A stretch of 64,000 nucleotides of DNA from the NCBI GenBank assembly GCA_013036995.1, contig JAAOXG010000001.1:186001-250000 (forward strand), read 5' to 3'. Made by a program: the position numbers and the translations under genes. Positions 61,686 through 64,000 of the stretch are shown here, piece after piece. Numbering within the stretch: position 1 is the first letter of the stretch; each line of letters opens with the position of its first letter. The notes beneath the pieces were generated by a model. It saw only the letters and a program-made list of their open reading frames with translations, was not told where the DNA came from and ran no database searches. Origin of the DNA: Lacrimispora defluvii. GTDB lineage: Bacteria; Bacillota; Clostridia; Lachnospirales; Lachnospiraceae.

Positions 61686-62450
61686 TTGTTAAACAAAAGG
61701 ATGGAGTTTATTTTGGAAGAACTGGAAGAAAAGAACAGCATACGTGTTACCGATATCAGTAAACTGCTGGAGTGTTCTGAGGTTACAGTTCGCAATGATA
61801 TACAAAAGCTTGAGGAGATGGGACTGCTTAACCGGGTTCACGGAGGAGCTACGAAGGCAGGTGCCAGCGTGGCCGTGTTTTATAATTCCGAAACGGTGAA
61901 TAAAAACGCCGATAAAAAGCAGCTGATTGCACAAAAGGCATATGAGTATATTGATGATAATGACACAATTATCCTGGATGATGCCTCTACCAGCTATTAC
62001 CTTGCAAAAGTGATTAAGGAAAATCCCGGTAAGCATGTACTGGTGATTACCAACTCGCTTATGGCGGCAGGGGAGCTGTCTAACGTAAAACACGTGGATC
62101 TGTTCCTGCTTGGTGGTCAGGTAGGCGGAAAACTGTCATCTACCATGGGAGACGTCACCATAAAGAATCTGGAAGAATGTCATGCAGATAAGGCATTTAT
62201 CAGTGCCCATGGAGTAAATTTTGACGCAGGAATTACATCCATTGGTTCCCCTCAGATGCAGATAAAAAAAACTATTCTGAAAGTTTCAAAAGAAGTATAT
62301 CTTCTGGTTGACAGCAGTAAATTCGGAGGCGGATATGTACTGACAGTCAGTCCGCTTTCTGAAATCAAAAAAATTATTACTGACAGTGAAATAAAGAAGG
62401 AATATTTGGAGATGGCCAGACAGAGAGAAGTGGCGATCGATATTGTATAA
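61686..62450 (+). CDS. DeoR-family transcriptional regulator
   Basis: 254 aa. N-terminal helix-turn-helix at 1-55 (LEEKNSIRVTDISKLLECSEVTVRNDIQKLE, read in parts, and MGLLNRVHGGA) and DeoR C-terminal sugar-phosphate sensor (ILDDASTSYYLAKVI; AFISAHGVNFDAGITS). DeoR proteins respond to phosphorylated sugars. TTG start with GGAGAGGG eight bases upstream. It converges on a triose-phosphate isomerase paralogue beyond which lies a PdxA-type gene; the 14-base repeats between them are likely its operators. Confidence 0.92.
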   Translation: MLNKRMEFILEELEEKNSIRVTDISKLLECSEVTVRNDIQKLEEMGLLNRVHGGATKAGASVAVFYNSETVNKNADKKQLIAQKAYEYIDDNDTIILDDASTSYYLAKVIKENPGKHVLVITNSLMAAGELSNVKHVDLFLLGGQVGGKLSSTMGDVTIKNLEECHADKAFISAHGVNFDAGITSIGSPQMQIKKTILKVSKEVYLLVDSSKFGGGYVLTVSPLSEIKKIITDSEIKKEYLEMARQREVAIDIV

Positions 62451-62456
62451 TAGAAA

Positions 62457-62486
62457 GGCAGCTGCTATTTTGCAGCTGCCGATTTT
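62457..62486. terminator. Bidirectional terminator between deoR and tpi-like genes
   Basis: Perfect GGCAGCTGC (62457-62465) with GCAGCTGCC (62472-62480), six-base loop, T tract on the plus strand. Confidence 0.85.
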
Positions 62487-63253
62487 TATGTAAGTGCCTT
62501 TCGTATCAGGCAATTAAATGAGCTGGCATCCCAGGCACTTCTTCCTGTAAACAAACCGTCGACTGATGGCTGGGAGATCAATGAAACAGCATTTTCCGGG
62601 TTAACGCTCCCTCCGTACAGTACGGGTATCTCATTGCCTGTCTTTCCAAATAATTCTGTCAGACAGTGTTTGATTGTCTGGTGTTTTTCTTCTGCGTATG
62701 CGGCACTGGCCGGAATTCCGTTTTCACCGATTGCCCATACTGGTTCATAAGCAATCCACAGTCTGGAAATCTGTGAGACCGGAATGTTGTAAAGACCGAT
62801 TTTTAATTGAGACCTGATTACCTCATCACTGATATTGTAATCTTTTTCTTTTGCAGTTTCACCAACGCAAAGAAGGGCAGTCATTCCATGGTTTAAGGCG
62901 CATGCTACCTTCTGGTTTTCTTCCTCATCAGTTTCGCCAAATACATGCCGGCGTTCTGAATGACCGATCATCACCAGTCCGATGCCGATCTCCTGAAGCA
63001 TTAAGGGAGAAATCTCACCAGTGAAGGTTCCTTTTTCTTTCCAGCACATATTCTGGGCACCCAGAGTGATGAACCGGCTGTCTGTAAACTGGGAGGCTGC
63101 GTTTAATGAAGTGTAGGAGGGTATCACAAATAATTCCATGCTGTCTCTGCTGATGTCCTGTGTCAGTCCGGACAGTGTCTTTAGGTATTCCGTAGTTTCT
63201 CTGATATTTTTATACATCTTTAAATTTGTCCCAAAATAAACTTTCCTTTTCAT
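62486..63253 (-). CDS. Triose-phosphate isomerase paralogue
   Basis: 255 aa from ATG 63253-63251, which has GGAGGTC upstream on the minus strand; the frame stays open further but the added N-terminus is low-complexity and lacks a site. N10 and K12 in FGTNLKMYKN, His in IGHSERRHVFGE and Glu in AYEPVWAIG are the TIM catalytic residues, with loop 6 near AIGENGIPAS. Not in a glycolytic operon, and divergent from pdxA2. TIM paralogues in acid-sugar or tetritol loci convert dihydroxyacetone phosphate or erythrulose phosphates. Confidence 0.88.
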   Translation of the reverse strand: MKRKVYFGTNLKMYKNIRETTEYLKTLSGLTQDISRDSMELFVIPSYTSLNAASQFTDSRFITLGAQNMCWKEKGTFTGEISPLMLQEIGIGLVMIGHSERRHVFGETDEEENQKVACALNHGMTALLCVGETAKEKDYNISDEVIRSQLKIGLYNIPVSQISRLWIAYEPVWAIGENGIPASAAYAEEKHQTIKHCLTELFGKTGNEIPVLYGGSVNPENAVSLISQPSVDGLFTGRSAWDASSFNCLIRKALT

Positions 63254-63319
63254 AATTTTAAAGACCTCCAATCTGTTTGATAATATTATTTTAAAATAAA
63301 AATGAAATAAAATCAATAA

Positions 63320-63505
63320 AAAACGAAAGTAAATCGAAAATATTAATTTCGACAATAAAAAAGATAAACTGGCATATATGCACAAAAAAGGAGAGCTTAA
63401 AATAGTAAAAAGAGAAAAAATATGAAAACATATTGTAATATGCAAAAAAAAGATGTATTATTTTCTTGAGTAAATAATAAAAATAGAAAACAAAACGAAA
63501 GTAAA
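63320..63505. repeat. Two identical 14-base sites in the divergent tpi/pdxA region
   Basis: AAAACGAAAGTAAA at 63320-63333 and again at 63492-63505, one near each divergent gene. A further CGAAAAT and its inverted TTTCG lie at about 63335-63351. CGAAA-type repeats are typical of DeoR operators. The rest of the 280-base gap is very AT-rich and I see no other gene. Confidence 0.6.
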
Positions 63506-63533
63506 AGAAGGAAAAACAAAATAGGAGATCAAA

Positions 63534-64000
63534 ATGAAAGAGACGAATTTCAAACCGGTTACGGCAATTACCATGGGAGATCCTGCAGGGATCGGGCCGG
63601 AAACAATTGTTATGACTATGCTGGCACCTGAGATTCATGAATGCTGCCGCCCATTTGTAATAGGCAGCATTGAAATCCTTAAGAAAGCAGCCCAGGTCAT
63701 GAAACAGGAACTGAATTACCGGAAAATCGAAAACCCCGAAGATGCTTTATTTGAACTGGGAACAGTAGATGTTCTGGAAACGGGAAGCTATGATACGGAT
63801 TCCATCGTGTGGGGAGAAGTTCAGGCTCTGTCTGGAAAGATGAGCATTGACTGGATTATGAAATCCATTGAACTAGGTATGTCCGGCCGCATTGACGCAG
63901 TATCTACCGCCCCAATACATAAAGGAGCAATTAAGCTTGCCGGTGTTAAAGAACCGGGTCATACGGAGATTTATGAAAATTACACTCATTCTCCCTATGC
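63534..64000 (+). CDS. PdxA-family 4-phospho-acid dehydrogenase (C-terminus beyond window)
   Basis: The first 155 codons are visible. N-terminal ITMGDPAGIGPETI, VSTAPIHKGAIKLAGV and the metal His region EPGHTEIY match PdxA. PdxA2 paralogues oxidise 4-phospho-D-erythronate or 4-phospho-L-threonate to dihydroxyacetone phosphate after a DUF1537 kinase; ordinary PdxA makes vitamin B6. The divergent TIM gene and DeoR regulator favour the PdxA2 role. AGGAGAT precedes the ATG. Confidence 0.85.
   Translation, partial: MKETNFKPVTAITMGDPAGIGPETIVMTMLAPEIHECCRPFVIGSIEILKKAAQVMKQELNYRKIENPEDALFELGTVDVLETGSYDTDSIVWGEVQALSGKMSIDWIMKSIELGMSGRIDAVSTAPIHKGAIKLAGVKEPGHTEIYENYTHSPY

Noticed and set aside
63254-63445. 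N-terminal extension of the TIM paralogue
   Set aside because: The added 64 residues are Phe/Leu/Ser-rich translation of an AT-rich control region without a start site; GGAGGTC marks the internal ATG.
1-64000. Mobile elements, prophage, CRISPR array, rRNA or tRNA
   Set aside because: No transposase, integrase, regular spacer array, tRNA cloverleaf or rRNA stretch was seen in reading the window on both strands.

Overview
The window looks like chromosome from a Gram-positive anaerobe of the class Clostridia, most likely a Lachnospiraceae of the Lacrimispora/Enterocloster/Hungatella type. The reasons are AG-rich Shine-Dalgarno sites before nearly every gene, frequent GTG/TTG starts, lipoprotein binding proteins with Ala/Thr/Glu-rich linkers after the lipobox, a fused SecDF, a rubredoxin-less flavodiiron protein, and many sugar and sugar-acid operons each with its own regulator. 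The species is inferred. I see no rRNA, tRNA, CRISPR array, phage gene or insertion sequence.

Layout. 1-3075: a divergent siderophore/iron-type ABC uptake locus (binding lipoprotein leftward; permease, ATPase and a Cys-rich winged-helix protein rightward), with two operators of the same architecture placed symmetrically on the two promoters. 3243-6704: a FadR-type GntR regulator, a small membrane protein and SecDF. 7001-14066: a ribose-type ABC transporter followed by a two-gene transketolase, an RpiB/LacAB-like isomerase, a VOC protein and a FSA/TalC-type transaldolase, with no sugar kinase. 14369-14881: ferritin. 15046-23894: a LysR regulator divergent from an oligopeptide-type ABC transporter (both ATPases fused), a mannonate dehydratase-like protein and a cytoplasmic alginate-lyase-family protein; I read this as an oligouronide uptake and breakdown locus. 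24078-30300: AraC regulator, oligosaccharide ABC transporter and GH42 beta-galactosidase.

30431-46467 is a hexarate (glucarate/galactarate) island: two PrpR-like regulators that lack the sigma-54 contact loop, tartronate semialdehyde reductase, a DapA-family aldolase, glycerate kinase, an AEC permease, an aldo/keto reductase, two glucarate dehydratase paralogues, and a tripartite tricarboxylate-type transporter whose large subunit carries a frameshift. A LysR gene converges on it. The logic is hexarate import, dehydration by GudD, cleavage by the DapA-type aldolase, reduction by GarR, and phosphorylation by GarK.

46634-58201 is mixed: a small membrane protein, an orphan response regulator, a TetR/MFS efflux pair, a GNAT acetyltransferase, a LysR/APC permease pair, a probable structured RNA (53124-53280), a cytidylate kinase-like protein with a D-amino-acid-transaminase-like protein, PxpA, a flavodiiron protein, and an AraC-like regulator overlapping an extra clpP. 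58289-61553: DUF523, an HD protein, an arginase-fold protein whose ATG start appears mutated to ATA, and aspartokinase. 61686-64000: DeoR regulator, triose-phosphate isomerase paralogue and a partial PdxA-type dehydrogenase, probably the edge of a four-carbon acid-sugar locus.
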